Shown here: piece by piece, positions 42,594 through 54,430 of the stretch
How the letters are laid out: each line of letters starts with the position of its first letter
Position numbering within the stretch: the stretch's first letter is position 1
NCBI GenBank assembly: GCA_030544215.1
Contig: JARZZO010000014.1
Coordinates: forward strand, 34,501,734 to 34,565,733
DNA: 64,000 bases
Direction of reading: 5' to 3'
Source of the DNA: Zantedeschia hybrid cultivar
Taxonomy: Eukaryota; Streptophyta; Magnoliopsida; Alismatales; Araceae
The notes under the pieces: generated by a model
Databases searched by the model: none
What the model was told of the DNA's origin: nothing
Seen by the model: only the letters and a program-made list of their open reading frames with translations
Program-made: the position numbers and the translations under genes

Positions 42594-45500
42594 TTATTCC
42601 AAACGTACATTATACTGAATGAACATATGGCTAACATACTCAGCCCATGACATATAGCTCTGGTAGTATTGTTCATATTGCATCACATACCGGCTATAGT
42701 CATCCGTATTGGTATAAATGACTGAAAATTGTGGATATTCTAGACAACCCCCTGAATAGTCGGATGTATCAGAATGTTGAGGAGGGTAAACTACATATCC
42801 AGTAGGCTGACTATACCCTTCGTATGGAGAATATGATGATGCATCTGATAGTTGCTCTTGATATTCCTGAGGAGCTTTACCTTTGTCCTTCCTCCTTGAT
42901 CTGCTGAATGTTTGAATGGAAGATTCTTCACGTCCTCCTCTGCTACCATGATGTTCATCTTGGGTAGCATGTGTGTATTCTTCTTCTCCAGTGAATTGAA
43001 TTGGTGGAGCTGGGGCTGGGGCACTGGTAGCATCTCCGCCATCCTCAAAACTGTCGGAGCTCGTCTTTGATGTCGAGTCATTTGAGGTTTGATATTGGAC
43101 CTCATCACTTGATTCTGGCGTTTCATCATCTTCCTCGATAGTCTCCAGATCAGCAATCTGAATTCCAGTACCGCTCTTCTTTTTGCTTGGTGCTTGTTTT
43201 TTGCTCTTCTTCTGATGTTTTGGAGAAGGAAGTTGAAAATCAGTAAGTAATGGAACATTATCTAACTCACATTCCGCCCATTCCCGATCATTTGGGTTGA
43301 ATTCAGGTTCATTTGAGGTGCTTGCATCAACCCATGCATTTAGTGGATGTTGCTCCTCGAACAGCTCATCCAAGTCAATGGGTTCTTCTGCATGTGTCGT
43401 CTCTGTGGCTTGTCCGGAAATTCTCTTTTTCTCATGCCTTTGAAGGTTCCTTATGAGCTCCATATTTTTTAGCTTCAACCTCATGTTATAATAACAGAAT
43501 ACAAGCTTCTCTAGACGGCTCGACTTCAATCTATTCCTTTGCTTAGTGTGAATCAAGCCAAATGTGCTCCAGTTTCTCTCACAGCCTGATGAAGAGGTTG
43601 TTTGACTTAAGACCCGAATTGCAACATAGGCTAGATCTTCATACCCATATGCTTTTCCATGATCTAGCCACCAGTCAGCTGTAAATAGAAAATTGGCCAT
43701 GTCAACAATGTGCAAGTTATAATTAAAATTTAAGTAGAACATCTAGTTAATAATTTTCAAACCTGGACTCAAAATTTTGGCAGCTCTTTGAGTAGTACTT
43801 GTCCCAAAGTGGTATAACATCATTTTGTAATCATGTATTTGCTTGCATGCCATTATTGCTCTGTCCTCATCTGCAAGCATGCGCTTAATAACAGACTTAG
43901 CCCCCATCAACACTTCCGAGCAACTATCATAGCTATCTTTCTTCCCATCAGTTCTAAACATGTACTGAGGGTTGAAAAAATAACCTAAATAAATAAGTTG
44001 AAGTTAGTTATTACTTAAGAAAAATGTGTATACAAATAATACATATAGAAAGTTAGTAGCTTACCAACTGCATGAAGATCGTGATGTAAAGTGTGTTCCC
44101 AACATCTGTCTATTATGTCCCACCACTTTACAAAGGTTGTTGGGTTGTTCAGTTGAATGAGCTCCTTAGCTCTATCCATAGCTTCATATAAATATTCCAT
44201 ATCCGATCTTCTTTCTCCATCACAAGATCGCAAGACACGGACAAGCGGTTCTACAATATTTAACACCGCTTGCACCCCCCTCTAGAAGGGTCTAGACTGA
44301 ATTAGATCAGCCACTTTCTTACCTTTCTCTCTGACCTTAGTTGGCACATGCCGCAATATGTGATTCTCCCAATCTTCCGATGCCACCATCTTAATCAAAT
44401 TGTTCTTTTGTTGACTTAAACTATCTAGAGAGATATATTGAGATGCAAACCTGGTGGCTCCCGGACGAAGCAACTCTCTTCCATGAGTATGTGTGCGCAT
44501 GATATCCAGAATATTGTTGTGGTTGTAAATGAATGTGGTGATAAATCGACCACTCTTGACCACTGCATCTACCATCGGATAAGAGTAAATGTCTTCCAAC
44601 ATCAAGTCAATACAATGAGCAGAACATGGAACCCAGTATAGATGTTCTCTCTTCTGCATCAACATTTGTTCAGCTAACTTGAACGCCGCTGCATTGTCCG
44701 TAACCACTTGGACAATCCTTTTTTCGCCCACTTCTTCCACCATTTGATCCATTAATTCACACATGTACTGGGCATTCTTTATTTTTCCAGATGCATCAAT
44801 AGACTTCCAAAATACGGTTCCAGCTTTGCAGTAAATTAAGAAGTTGATCATACTTCTTCTTGTTATCCCTGTAAAGTTCCAAACGTGATAAGAAATCAGA
44901 AAGAGACCTATTCTGATTAAGAAAAAATAAAGATAAGATAAGACACTGAATATAAGATTTATGTACCTGTCCATCCATCGCACATTAAAGTGTATCCATA
45001 CTCATCCCAGATCCTTTCAAATGATTTAATGTATGTTCGGATGTCATCAACTTCCATATCCAAGTACTTGTTGTATATCTCATATGGAGAAGGTCCCTCA
45101 ACCCCTTTGCCAACTTCTTGTATGGTCTCGATCATGGACTCATAATATGGCCCCTTGGCCGCATTACCAGGGATACTGTTATAGAAAAACCACCTAGATG
45201 TAGCTCTCCCTATCTTCTCCTTACAAAGTTTTAAGTTCTTGAATGCAGCACTAATAGAAGGTTGTTTATCCCTCTTCTTGGTGAGCAAGGGATCTATTGG
45301 ACCTATTCTAGGATCTCCAGCTCTAGTGAACTCCTGAGGCAGCTCCTCGCATACATTAGTGCTCATGCCGGCGCTAGTGCTCCCTTGTGCAGAAGGTGTG
45401 GAGCCACTTCCTTGTCCTCCATATCTTCCAGTGTGCCGAAATAAGTCCTCATCTGCAAAGGACCGCCGGCTTGCTTCCATTGCACGTCGCAATTCAGCTT

Positions 45501-45974
45501 TAAATGTAAAAGAAAGAAAATTAATCTACTATAACTATTTGTCTGAAAACGTTAAATGAAGAACATGAAAATAAGTTAAATAAGAAACTTACTTGTATCC
45601 CAATCATCAACATTTATAGGTTGATTACTTCCACCAAGCCGGACTCCAGCATCAGACCTTCGCGCTGGTTCAGACAATTCCTCTCGAATTTCCTGTGTTC
45701 TTCTGGCAGTACTTGCTTTGCTTGATTCCTTCTCCTTCATGTAAGTTCGAAATTAGATCCTAACCTCTGAAGGAACTCGAGCACATGCTGCAACTTCACC
45801 TTTTATTCCAGGAAGATGTTGTTTGAATCGGTAGACCCCTTCAGAGACAACCCGGTTGCAATATTTGCATTGTACCTTTCTTTGGCCCATGTCCACCGGT
45901 GTGCAATGACCCCAAGCAGGATCAGCACTAGGAGGATTCCCAGATGACCGCTCAGCAGCACCTTGAGATGCCAT
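42594..45974 (-). pseudogene. hAT transposase, copy 1 (five exons, two premature stops)
   Basis: Exons by alignment with copy 2 and by splice sites: 45,593-45,974, 44,967-45,497, 44,065-44,868, 43,763-43,984 and 42,594-43,678, 1,008 codons with the stop. Codon 74 is TAA (45,753-45,755) where copy 2 has CAA. Codon 500 is TAG (44,282-44,284) where copy 2 has TGG. Both are C-to-T-type transitions. Domains are otherwise as in copy 2: BED zinc finger, DUF659 and hAT C-terminal region. It could not make a full transposase but retains its ends, so it can still be moved in trans. Confidence 0.9.
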
Positions 45975-46140
45975 TCCTTCACAGCACAAGAAGATGAGAG
46001 ATCGCGGAGCTTGTAGTAGACTAGAAGTGACCTCGTGGGAGAGATGGAGAGAGAATTCTATGATCGAGAGAGTGGGAGAGAGAGCAAGAATATTAGGAGG
46101 CTCAAAGGGCAATTGTGGAACCTTAGGAGGGCCTTGGGGG

Positions 46141-46155
46141 GGTTTAAATAGACCC
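46141..46155 (-). promoter_or_regulatory. TATA-type promoter of hAT copy 1
   Basis: On the minus strand TCTATTTAAACC lies about 170 bases upstream of the transposase ATG (45,974) and is followed by a CT-rich leader. The same block is at about 54,329-54,343 in copy 2 and, diverged, near 13,920 in the relic. Confidence 0.6.
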
Positions 46156-46164
46156 CCAAGGCCC

Positions 46165-46242
46165 AAACTAGCCGTTGCTGGCCGTTTGAGAACGGCCAGC
46201 AACGGCTAGTTTGACCCCCAACGGCTAGTCAAACTAGCCGTT
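46165..46242. promoter_or_regulatory. double palindrome directly upstream of the hAT promoter
   Basis: A perfect 22-bp inverted repeat (arms 46,165-46,186 and 46,191-46,212, loop tgag) built on AACGGCTAGTTT/CTGGCCGTT is followed by a second inverted repeat (AACGGCTAGTTTGAC at 46,201-46,215; complement at 46,228-46,242). Copy 2 keeps both with only the loop changed to tggg. The position just upstream of the TATA suggests a regulatory or transposase-binding role, which is inference. Confidence 0.75.
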
Positions 46243-46433
46243 GCGGGCCGGGTCGGGCCGATCCGAGCCGACCCGGCCCGGTCCGGTCCCGGATCGCCCG
46301 ATCCGGCTCGGACCGGCCGATCCGAGTCCTGGACTCGGCCAGGTTACTCGGGATCGGCACGGACGGCCCAAAACCTGTCCGACTCGGCCGATCCGTGCCG
46401 ATCCGAGTCGAGTTTTTGAACCTTGGTTATGAC

Positions 46434-46994
46434 TATGATGTGGTCTTCACAAACAAATGTTTACCTCAGGTGCTCGTAATAATCACTTATTTTGGTATAG
46501 TTCTGGCCACTTTATAGACCTTTAGACCTTACTTCAGTTTGATTGAGATCTGGTTATTGCAAAATATAGCAACTGATGGACTATGGAAGTCACGCATTAG
46601 TAAAATAATGTACTGTTCATGCCTGCTGCAAAACATTCTACACTAGTTGTGATTTTATGGCGTTTTCTTTGCTGCTAGGTTAGCCCTGAAATGCACATTC
46701 AGTTAGGCAGATCCGCCATTTGATCTTTGTCAAGCAATTGTTCTGGTTTTCTTTGGATATGTGTGCTTGAGCAATCAGAATGACTTTTTTCTCCTTTTAT
46801 TGCTTTCTGGTAACTTAATTCTGTGGCAAAAATGCAGTTTACTCTATTTGATTGCTAGCTTCAAATGTTCCGACGACTGTTTTCTTAGCATCCTAAAATT
46901 TCGCTGGTTGTCATTTCAGAACTACGTAGTTGCATACTGCCACCTTCCAAAATTGACTTGGTTGGAAGTTGATGACTTTGCCCACTTTATGCAG
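46434..46994 (+). other. end of the giant USB1 intron
   Basis: It contains no TE signature that I recognise. It ends in a pyrimidine-rich stretch and the AG at 46,993-46,994 used by the USB1 exon. Confidence 0.6.
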
Positions 46995-47241
46995 TCATTG
47001 TACCATCTACCACAAGGAAACAACTTGCGTCTTTTGTTAAAAGGATAGCTTCCTCTGTCCCTGATCTTTTTGCTGTTGATGATGATATTCCTCTTGCTGT
47101 TCTATGCAAAGAAGAGCAAAAGCTTGAACAAGTTTTTGGAAGGGAATTCCATATCAGCTTAGGAAGAACTGTTCCTATTAGAGTGCATCAGATTGACTCC
47201 ATTGTGAATATGCTACTTCAGAAGTTCCATTCTCAGAGACA
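46995..47241 (+). CDS. USB1: USB1 central exon with first 2H motif
   Basis: After the acceptor cccactttatgcag this exon encodes VPSTTRKQLASFVKRI, then LFAVDDDIPLAVLCKEEQKL, then FHISLGRTVPIRVHQIDSI. FHIS is the first HxS catalytic motif of the 2H phosphoesterase fold. The exon ends with AGACA before GTGAGA at 47,242, leaving two bases (CA) that combine with the A of the next exon into a Gln codon. The frame is open throughout, with no stop or frameshift, which suggests selection despite the huge upstream intron. Confidence 0.9.
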
Positions 47242-47371
47242 GTGAGATTTTTTGCTTTGGAATTTTAGCTTTAGGGGATATGTCTTGATGGACATTCTTC
47301 TCTTTTTTCATGGTTGATACCAGAATGTGCTATCTTGTATGTCTAATCTCCCTTTTTGTTATGGGAAGCAG

Positions 47372-47468
47372 ATATTGGATAGAATTCAGTAGGTGGGAAG
47401 TTTTTGTGAATGATGATCAGACACGATCTTTCCTCTCACTGGAAGTAAAAGGTGCAGGCCTATCAGAG
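47372..47468 (+). CDS. USB1: USB1 third visible exon
   Basis: Following the acceptor atgggaagcag, the exon encodes YWIEFSRWEVFVNDDQTRSF and then LSLEVKGAGLSE, the strand-rich region that follows the first HxS motif in USB1. It ends on a codon boundary before GTGTGT at 47,469. The intron upstream is only 130 bases, in contrast with the previous one. The next USB1 segment (helix, then a second H-I-S-L motif) was looked for downstream and not found. The gene either continues past 64,000 or is 3'-truncated. Confidence 0.9.
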
Positions 47469-49208
47469 GTGTGTAGGACCTGTTTTACTGGGAATCTTAC
47501 ATTCTGTTGCCTCTATGGATGTTCATTACCGTGTTGTGCTCTTAGGAGAAAATTGTTCTTCTAGTTTCGGACAATGAAACTTTTAATATACTCTGTTTAT
47601 TAATGCATAGAATATCCTTGGTCCTGGCCATGACTAGATGTTTAGAAGAAGAACATGTTTTCCTAATCTGACTTTTTAAAGCTGCCAGTAATGTTGATTA
47701 TGAATTCTATTGAGAACTTAACAAGTTCTAAAAATTTTGGGGATCTTGTTTGCGACAAATGCAACCCTACCGAACTCCAACACAATCTGAGTTTAAAATG
47801 ATACTGTAATGATATTTTGATCAAGTTATAGGCTTATACCACGACACATTTTCAAGTTAGATGGTTCCTTTGACTTTGAAAACTCCTAATTCTGAGGCAT
47901 ATGATGAATCAGTTTAGGGAGATTTTTGTTCATCTTTTAATCCCATAAACAGCAAACCAATTTGATGAATAGTTGGAAAGCTGCTGTTGTTTAGAACTAA
48001 TTCTCGAGTTATCTCATTGTCATGGACTGAGACAAGATTGATTCTAATCCAATCTATCCTAATCCAACTTGCAACCTTATAAAACTCCAAACACCCATTA
48101 AGTTTGCTACCATAGAACCAACAGTTACATCTACTTAATATGAATCTAAAATATTTGTTGCTAAACCAGGTTGCCAACCCAAAACTTGAGTTAGTGGGTA
48201 GTGAAAACATTAACAAATATAGGCATGAAATGGCTTGTGAATACCTGTATACAAACCAAATAGCTTTTGCCATTATTCCCCTTACAATGAACTTGGATAG
48301 GGTCAGAGTAAGTGGCACATGTGAAACTGTGCGGCCAAACAGGGGAAAGTCAATGACAAACTAGCTCGGCTAGCATGTTCCTAAACCGAACTGCTGTCCT
48401 AAAGTCAGCGGGTGGAGGGACCCAGAACTAACATAGGTGAATAATGGTTTGTTTATACTTGGTATGGAACTAAATGGCTTTTGCCAAATGCCAACAGAAG
48501 CCCTCATTTTAGAAGAAATGTTGGATGGTGAGGATGAGAATGAGAATGAGGGTGATAACAATCATGAGAGAGGAACAATTTCACAACAGCAATCATTTCA
48601 TTGGTGAGCAGAAAAATAGAGATGAGGAGCATTATGGTGCGAGGAAGAAGGGTAAAGGAAAGTTAGCAGTGGGAAATCCAAATGAGGACTCATGGTCATG
48701 CATATTTGACAAGAAGTTCTGGTAGAAGCGAAGCAATGCCAAATGCTTGAATCCAATCAACCATGGAGACCAAACCCCAGAAGTAATCTTTTCTTCTGAT
48801 GTCTAGAGGAGGAACACTGGGCAGCATCTTGCCAGAATGCATTGGTCTATTGTAGATTGTGGGATACGTGAGGGAGACGTAACCCTTGTGCTGCTTATTT
48901 TGTTATTTTGTTTATTTTATTTTGGTGGTTCCCGGGAACACAGGGTGAGTCCTTGCAAAATCATAGTGCATGGATTTATAAAGCCCCGTTGACTTGGGCC
49001 AGTGTTAATTGCATTGATTAAATGATTGAAGACCCTTAATTAACTGCCATCGATGGCGTCCTTAAATGAAACCACATGAAATTTACAAATCTATTGACGA
49101 AAGCATAACTTGAAATGAGTCGAATCGCTCTACTCAAGTCCAAGCTGGGTTTCCGGCGATCTTGAAGACTTTTAAGGGGTTTCATATTGATTCCAGATGT
49201 TTCAAGCC
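47469..49208 (+). other. intron or downstream sequence of USB1; a diverged LTR-related patch at 48,940-49,110
   Basis: I could not find the next USB1 exon here. The patch 48,985-49,075 (ccagtgttaattg, then acccttaattaactgcc, then ggcgtcctta) is a diverged relative of 26,690-26,775 and, inverted, of 26,078-26,140. It is therefore part of the same LTR-type family. Confidence 0.5.
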
Positions 49209-49303
49209 TAAGGATGGCAGTACCGGTACTGGTACCGGTATCGGTGGGTATCGGTACCGGTACGGCCGATACCCAGGGTACCGGTGCCGGCCGATACCGG
49301 TAC
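49209..49303. mobile_element. truncated hAT-like MITE of the GGTACC group
   Basis: It starts (C)TAAGGATGGCAGTACCGG, equal to the right-hand TIR of the copies at 15,696 and 34,685, and is made of GGTACCGG words including CCCAGGGTACCGGTGCCGG. It stops at ACCGGTACG without the opposite TIR. Relative to the other two it is inverted and lacks the last 20 or so bases. Confidence 0.7.
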
Positions 49304-49330
49304 GTTAATATGCTAGAGCAAAAGGGTATT

Positions 49331-50496
49331 TTAGTAATTCTGTAAGGTTGAAGGGTATATGGATATTAGGGTTATTTTGGTGTTAGAAAAACTATCCGGG
49401 AGAGGAGCCTTATCACTTGCTAGAGCAAAAGCTGCCCTCTTGATTCTCCTCCTCTGAGAATGGAGCAGCCATACTATCTCTCTCCTCAACGGAGATGGAG
49501 GGAAGGAGATCCACCACAAGAGAAGGTCGCCTATGGCTATCCTCAGAGAATAACCTAGAGTAGAAGTCAATAATATGCTCCTTCACTTGAATGTCTCTTG
49601 AGAACACCTGATCACCTACCTTAAGCATTTTGAGATGATTCCTTCTTCTCCTCCCTGAGGCCACCCTCTGAAAATAGGTTGTATTCTTATCACCGTCCTT
49701 GATCCACCTTTTTCTAGACCTATGCTTCTAGTAAATGTCTTCCTTTAGAAGGATCTCCTCAAATTCTGCTTTCAGTTTTATTCTCCCTTCCTTGTCATCA
49801 ACTTCCAGTAAACTTGCTTTTTCAAGGGCGTTGAAAGCCTCCAATTGCTCCACAATCTTATCCTTGTCCACTTTACCTGGGAGAGTCCTAGAAGCTCCCC
49901 AACTTTTCAGAGTGTGAGACATCCTCTGAATCTTCAAAACCAGCTTGGCTTATGGCATTCGGACCCTTGATCTCCTCATTCTAGTTGTTATCCACTAGCA
50001 CTGAAAAGCCTTCCTTTCTCAACCAATATCTTTCCAATCTAAACCTCGGTCTCCTGGCTAAGGAAGAGTGAAACTTGAGTAGAGTAGGTTTATGATCTGA
50101 GGCTGTCCTCACCAAGTACTTTGCTTGCATAGGAGGAAAGTGATTCCCCCAATCCACGGATACCAGGAACCTGTCTAGCCTAAAGAGGGAACGGTTCTCC
50201 TTATGGTTGGACCAAGTATAGGTGGCATTGGGAGTCAATACATCAACCAGGGCTGCTTCTGTAGTAAAGTCTCTGAAGTCCTCTATCTCTCTAATAGGGT
50301 GTGAACTATCACTACTCTCCTTTGCTAACTTGATGGCATTGAAGTCCCCTCCTACACACCCGGCCTCCTAACTTGCCGCTAGAAGGACATAAGCTCTCCC
50401 AAAGGTCATGTTTCTCCTCTCTACTTTGAGGCCCATAAACACTTTTGAAGACCCACAAGAAGCGCCATCACTGACACAACGGAAAGTAATGTACGC
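49331..50496 (-). pseudogene. LINE-D endonuclease and connector, broken
   Basis: In minus-strand order: GGDFNAIKLAKESSDSSHPI (about 50,300-50,360), TYTWSNHKENRSLFRLDRFL, then RTASDHKPTLLKFHSSL (49,981-50,238). The connector to RT follows, ending ALASDKAPLPDSF. TAG/TAA codons at about 49,935-49,980 and 49,665-49,727 break the frame. Catalytic Asp-Asn and Asp-His positions are preserved. Confidence 0.8.
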
Positions 50497-50781
50497 CAAG
50501 GTTAAGAAACCCGGGATCGGGTCCCGGATCGGCCGGTCCAAAACCGATCGGATCGGCCGATTCCGATCCGAGTCAGTCCGATCCCGGTCGATCCTGGCTG
50601 AGTCAGGCTCGGCTGGTTCGGATAGCAGAAAAAATAGAAAAAAATATGAAAAAATGTGGAAAAAATATAAAACACAAGTCTAATGCATAATTGTGTTGAA
50701 ATACATTGATTTGAAGTACATAAGATGTTGTTGGACAAAAAAACATTGAATAAACTTACATATATGATTATGAACTTACAT

Positions 50782-53700
50782 TTATTCCAAACGTACATTA
50801 TACTGAATGAACATATGGCTAACATACTCCGCCCATGACATATAGCTCTGGTAGTATTGTTCATATTGCATCACATACCGGCTATAGTCATCCGTATTGG
50901 TATAAATGACTGAAAATTGTGGATATTCTAGACAACCCCCTGAATAGTCGGATGTATCAGAATGTTGAGGAGGGTAAACTACATATCCAGTAGGCTGACT
51001 ATACCCTTCGTATGGAGAATATGATGATGCATCTGATAGTTGCTCTTGATATTCCTGAGGAGCTTTACCTTTGTCCTTCCTCCTTGATCTGCTGAATGTT
51101 TGAATGGAAGATTCTTCACGTCCTCCTCTGCTACCATGATGTTCATCTTGGGTAGCATGTGTGTATTCTTCTTCTCCAGTGAATTGAATTGGTGGAGCTG
51201 GGGCTGGGGCACTGGTAGCATCTCCGCCATCCTCAAAACTGTCGGAGCTCGTCTTTGATGTCGAGTCATTTGAGGTTTGATATTGGACCTCATCACTTGA
51301 TTCTGGCGTTTCATCATCTTCCTCGATAGTCTCCAGATCAGCAATTTGAATTCCAGTACCACTCTTCCTTTTGCTTGGTGCTTGTTTTTTGCTCTTCTTC
51401 TGACGTTTTGGAGAAGGAGGTTGAAAATCAGTAAGTAATGGAACATTATCTAACTCACCTTCCGCCCATTCCCGATCATTTGGGTTGAATTCATGCTCAT
51501 TTGAGGTGCTTGCATCAACCCATGCATTTAGTGGATGTTGCTCTTCGAACAGCTCATCCAAGTCTATGGGTTCTTCTGCATGTGTCGTCTCTGTGGCTTG
51601 TCCGGAAATTCTCTCTTTCTCCTGCCTTTGAAGGTTCCTTATGAGCTCCAGATTTTTTAGCTTCAACCTCATGTTATAATGACAGAATACTAGCTTCTCT
51701 AGACGGCTCGACTTCAATCTATTCCTTTGCTTGGTGTGAATCAAGCCAAAGGTGCTCCAGTTTCTCTCACAGCCTGATGAAGATGTTGTTTGACTTAAGA
51801 CCCGAATTGCAACATAGGCTAGATCTTCATACCCATATGCTTTTCCATGATCTAACCACCAGTCAGCTGTAAATAAAAAATTGGCCATGTCAACAATGTG
51901 CAAGTTATAATTAAAATTTAAGTAGAACATCTAGTTAATAATTTTCAAACATGGACTCAAAATTTTAGCAGCTCTTTGAGCAGTACTTGTCCCAAAGTGG
52001 TATAACATCATTCTGTAATCATGCATTTGCTTGCATGCCAATATTGCTCTGTCCTCATCTGCAAGCATACGCTTAATAACAGACTTAGCCCCCATCAACA
52101 CTTCCGAACAACTATCATAGCTATCCTTCTTCCCATCAGTTCTAAACATGTACTGAGGGTTGAAAAAATAACCTAAATAAATAAGTCGAAGTTAGTTATT
52201 ACTTAAGAAAAATGTGTATACAAATAATACATATAGAAAGTTAGTAGCTTACCAGCTGCATGAAGATCGTGATGTAAAGTGTGTTCCCAACGTCTGTCTA
52301 TTATGTCCCACCACTTCACAAAGGTTGTTGGGTTGTTCAGTTGAATGAGCTCCTTAGCTCTGTCCATAGCTTCATAGAAATATCCCATATCCGATCTTCT
52401 TTCTCCATCACAAGATCCCAAGACACGGACAAGCGGTTCTACAACATTTAACACCGCTTGCACCCCCCTCCAGAAGGGTCTAGACTGAATTAGATCAGCC
52501 ACTTTCTTACCTTTCTCTCTGACCTTAGTTGGTACATGCCGCAATATGTGATTCTTCCAATCTTCCGATGCCACCATCTTAATCAAGTTGTTCTTTTGTT
52601 GACTTAAACTATCTAGAGAGATATATTGAGATGCAAACCTGGTGGCTCCCGGACGAAGCAACTCTCTTCCATGAGTATGTGTGCGCATGATATCTAGAAT
52701 GTTGTTGTGGTTGTAGATGAATGTGGTGATAAATCGACCACTCTTGACCACTGCATCTACCATCGGATAAGAGTAAATGTCTTCCAACATCAAGTCAATA
52801 CAATGAGCAGAACATGGAACCCAGTATAGATGTTCTCTCTTCTGCATCAACATTTGTTCAGCTAACTTGAACGCCGCTGCATTGTCCGTAACCACTTGGA
52901 CAATCCTTTTTTCGCCCACTTCTTCCACCATTTGATCCATTAATTCACACATGTACTGGGCATTCTTTATTTTTCCAGATGCATCAATAGACTTCCAAAA
53001 TACGGTTCCAGCTTTGCAGTAAATTAAGAAGTTGATCATACTTCTTCTTGTTATCCCTGTAAAGTTCCAAACGTGATAAGAAATCAGAAAGAGACCTATT
53101 CTGATTAAGAAAAAATAAAGATAAGATAAGACACTGAATATAAGATTTATGTACCTGTCCATCCATCGCACATTAAAGTGTATCCATACTCATCCCAGAT
53201 CCTTTCAAATGATTTAATGTATGTTCGGATGTCATCAACTTCCATATCCAAGTACTTGTTGTATATCTCATATGGAGAAGGTCCCTCAACCCCTTTGCCA
53301 ACTTCTTGTATGGTCTCGATCATGGACTCATAATATGGCCCCTTGGCCGCATTACCAGGGATACTGTTATAGAAAAACCACTTAGATGTAGCTCTCCCTA
53401 TCTTCTCCTTACAAAGTTTTAAGTTCTTGAATGCAGCACTAATAGAAGGTTGTTTATCCCGCTTCTTGGTGAGCAAGGGATCTATTGGACCTATTCTAGG
53501 ATCTCCAGCTCTAGTGAACTCCTGAGGCAGCTCCTCGCATACATTAGTGCTCATGCCGGCGCTAGTGCTCCCTTGTGCAGAAGGTGTGGAGCCACTTCCT
53601 TGTCCTCCATATCTTCCAGTGTGCCGAAATAAGTCCTCATCTGCAAAGGACCACCGGCTTGCTTCCATTGCACGTCGCAATTCAGCTTTAAATGTAAAAG

Positions 53701-54162
53701 AAAAAAGATTAATCTACTATAACTATTTGTCTGAAAACGTTAAATGAAGAACATGAAAATAAGTTAAATAAGAAACTTACTTGTATCCCAATCATCAACA
53801 TTTATAGGTTGATTACTTCCACCAAGCCGGACTCCAGCATCAGACCTTCGCGCTGGTTCAGACAATTCCTCTCGAATTTCCTGTGTTCTTCTGGCAGTAC
53901 TTGCTTTGTTTGATTCCTTCTCCTTCATGTAAGTTCGAAATTGGATCCTAACCTCTGAAGGAACTCGAGCACATACTGCAACTTCACCTTTTATTCCAGC
54001 AAGATGTTGTTTGAATCGGTAGACCCCGCCAGAGACAACCCGGTTGCAATATTTGCATTGTACCTTTTTTTGGCCCATGTCCACCGGTGTGCAATGACCC
54101 CAAGCAGGATCAGCACTAGGAGGATTCCCAGATGACCGCTTAGCAGCACCTTGAGATGCCAT
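50782..54162 (-). CDS. hAT transposase, copy 2 (five exons, 1,007 codons)
   Basis: Exons are 53,781-54,162, 53,155-53,685, 52,253-53,056, 51,951-52,172 and 50,782-51,866, totalling 3,024 bases, a multiple of three. All introns are GT-AG and 78-98 bases long, apart from that at 51,867-51,950 (84). The start MASQGAAKRSSG was chosen because homologous text begins there and it follows the CT-rich leader. Domains: BED-type zinc finger (C36, C39, H53, C64); DUF659 with CDGWTG (D301), VTDNAAAF (D362) and CSAHC (C386, H389); and the hAT C-terminal block with CERNWSTF (E680, W683), so the D-D-E set is present. A long Ser/Glu-rich and Tyr-rich tail (about 720-1,007) follows. It should cut and paste family members in the nucleus. 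Confidence 0.88.
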
Positions 54163-54328
54163 TCCTTCACAGCACAAGAAGATGAGAGATCGCGGAGTTT
54201 GTAGTAGACTAGAAGTGACCTCGTGGGAGAGATGGAGAGAGAATTCTATGATCGAGAGAGTGGGAGAGAGAGCAAGAATGTTAGGAGGCTCAAAGGGCAA
54301 TTGTGGAGCCTTAGGAGGGCCTTGGGGG

Positions 54329-54430
54329 GGTTTAAATAGACCCCCAAGGCCCAAACTAGCCGTTGCTGGCCGTTTGGGAACGGCCAGCAACGGCTAGTTT
54401 GACCCCCAACGGCTAGTCAAACTAGCCGTT
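54329..54430 (-). promoter_or_regulatory. promoter region of hAT copy 2 with double palindrome
   Basis: On the minus strand a 22-bp perfect inverted repeat (AAACTAGCCGTTGCTGGCCG arm, loop ccca) and a second AACGGCTAGTTTGAC repeat precede TCTATTTAAACCC at about 54,329-54,343. They match copy 1 except in the loop. The transposase ATG is at 54,162. Confidence 0.65.

Larger units (their letters stand above)
42318..46425 (-). mobile_element. hAT copy 1: full-length element, transposase with two nonsense codons
   Basis: Perfect 8-bp target copies gttatgac flank it (42,310-42,317 and 46,426-46,433). The ends are CAAGGTTAAGAAACCCGGG and, reverse complemented, CAAGGTTCAAAAACTCG. Subterminal zones of GGATCGGCCGATCC-type words span 42,335-42,420 and 46,240-46,410. 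It encodes a five-exon transposase on the minus strand. It is 4,108 bp, against 4,117 for copy 2, and the coding parts are offset by exactly 8,188 bases throughout. It lies in the giant USB1 intron, antisense to the gene. Confidence 0.95.
12385..46994 (+). other. USB1: giant USB1 intron (about 34.6 kb) filled with transposons
   Basis: The span is defined by a GT at 12,385 and an AG at 46,993-46,994, with codon phase matching across it. Inside lie a small hAT MITE, a hAT relic, the nested 24.5-kb stack at 14,436-39,000, a 218-bp duplication and full-length hAT copy 1. Host-derived intron sequence that is not obviously TE amounts to only several kilobases (for example 12,998-13,560 and 39,001-42,309). 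Confidence 0.8.
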
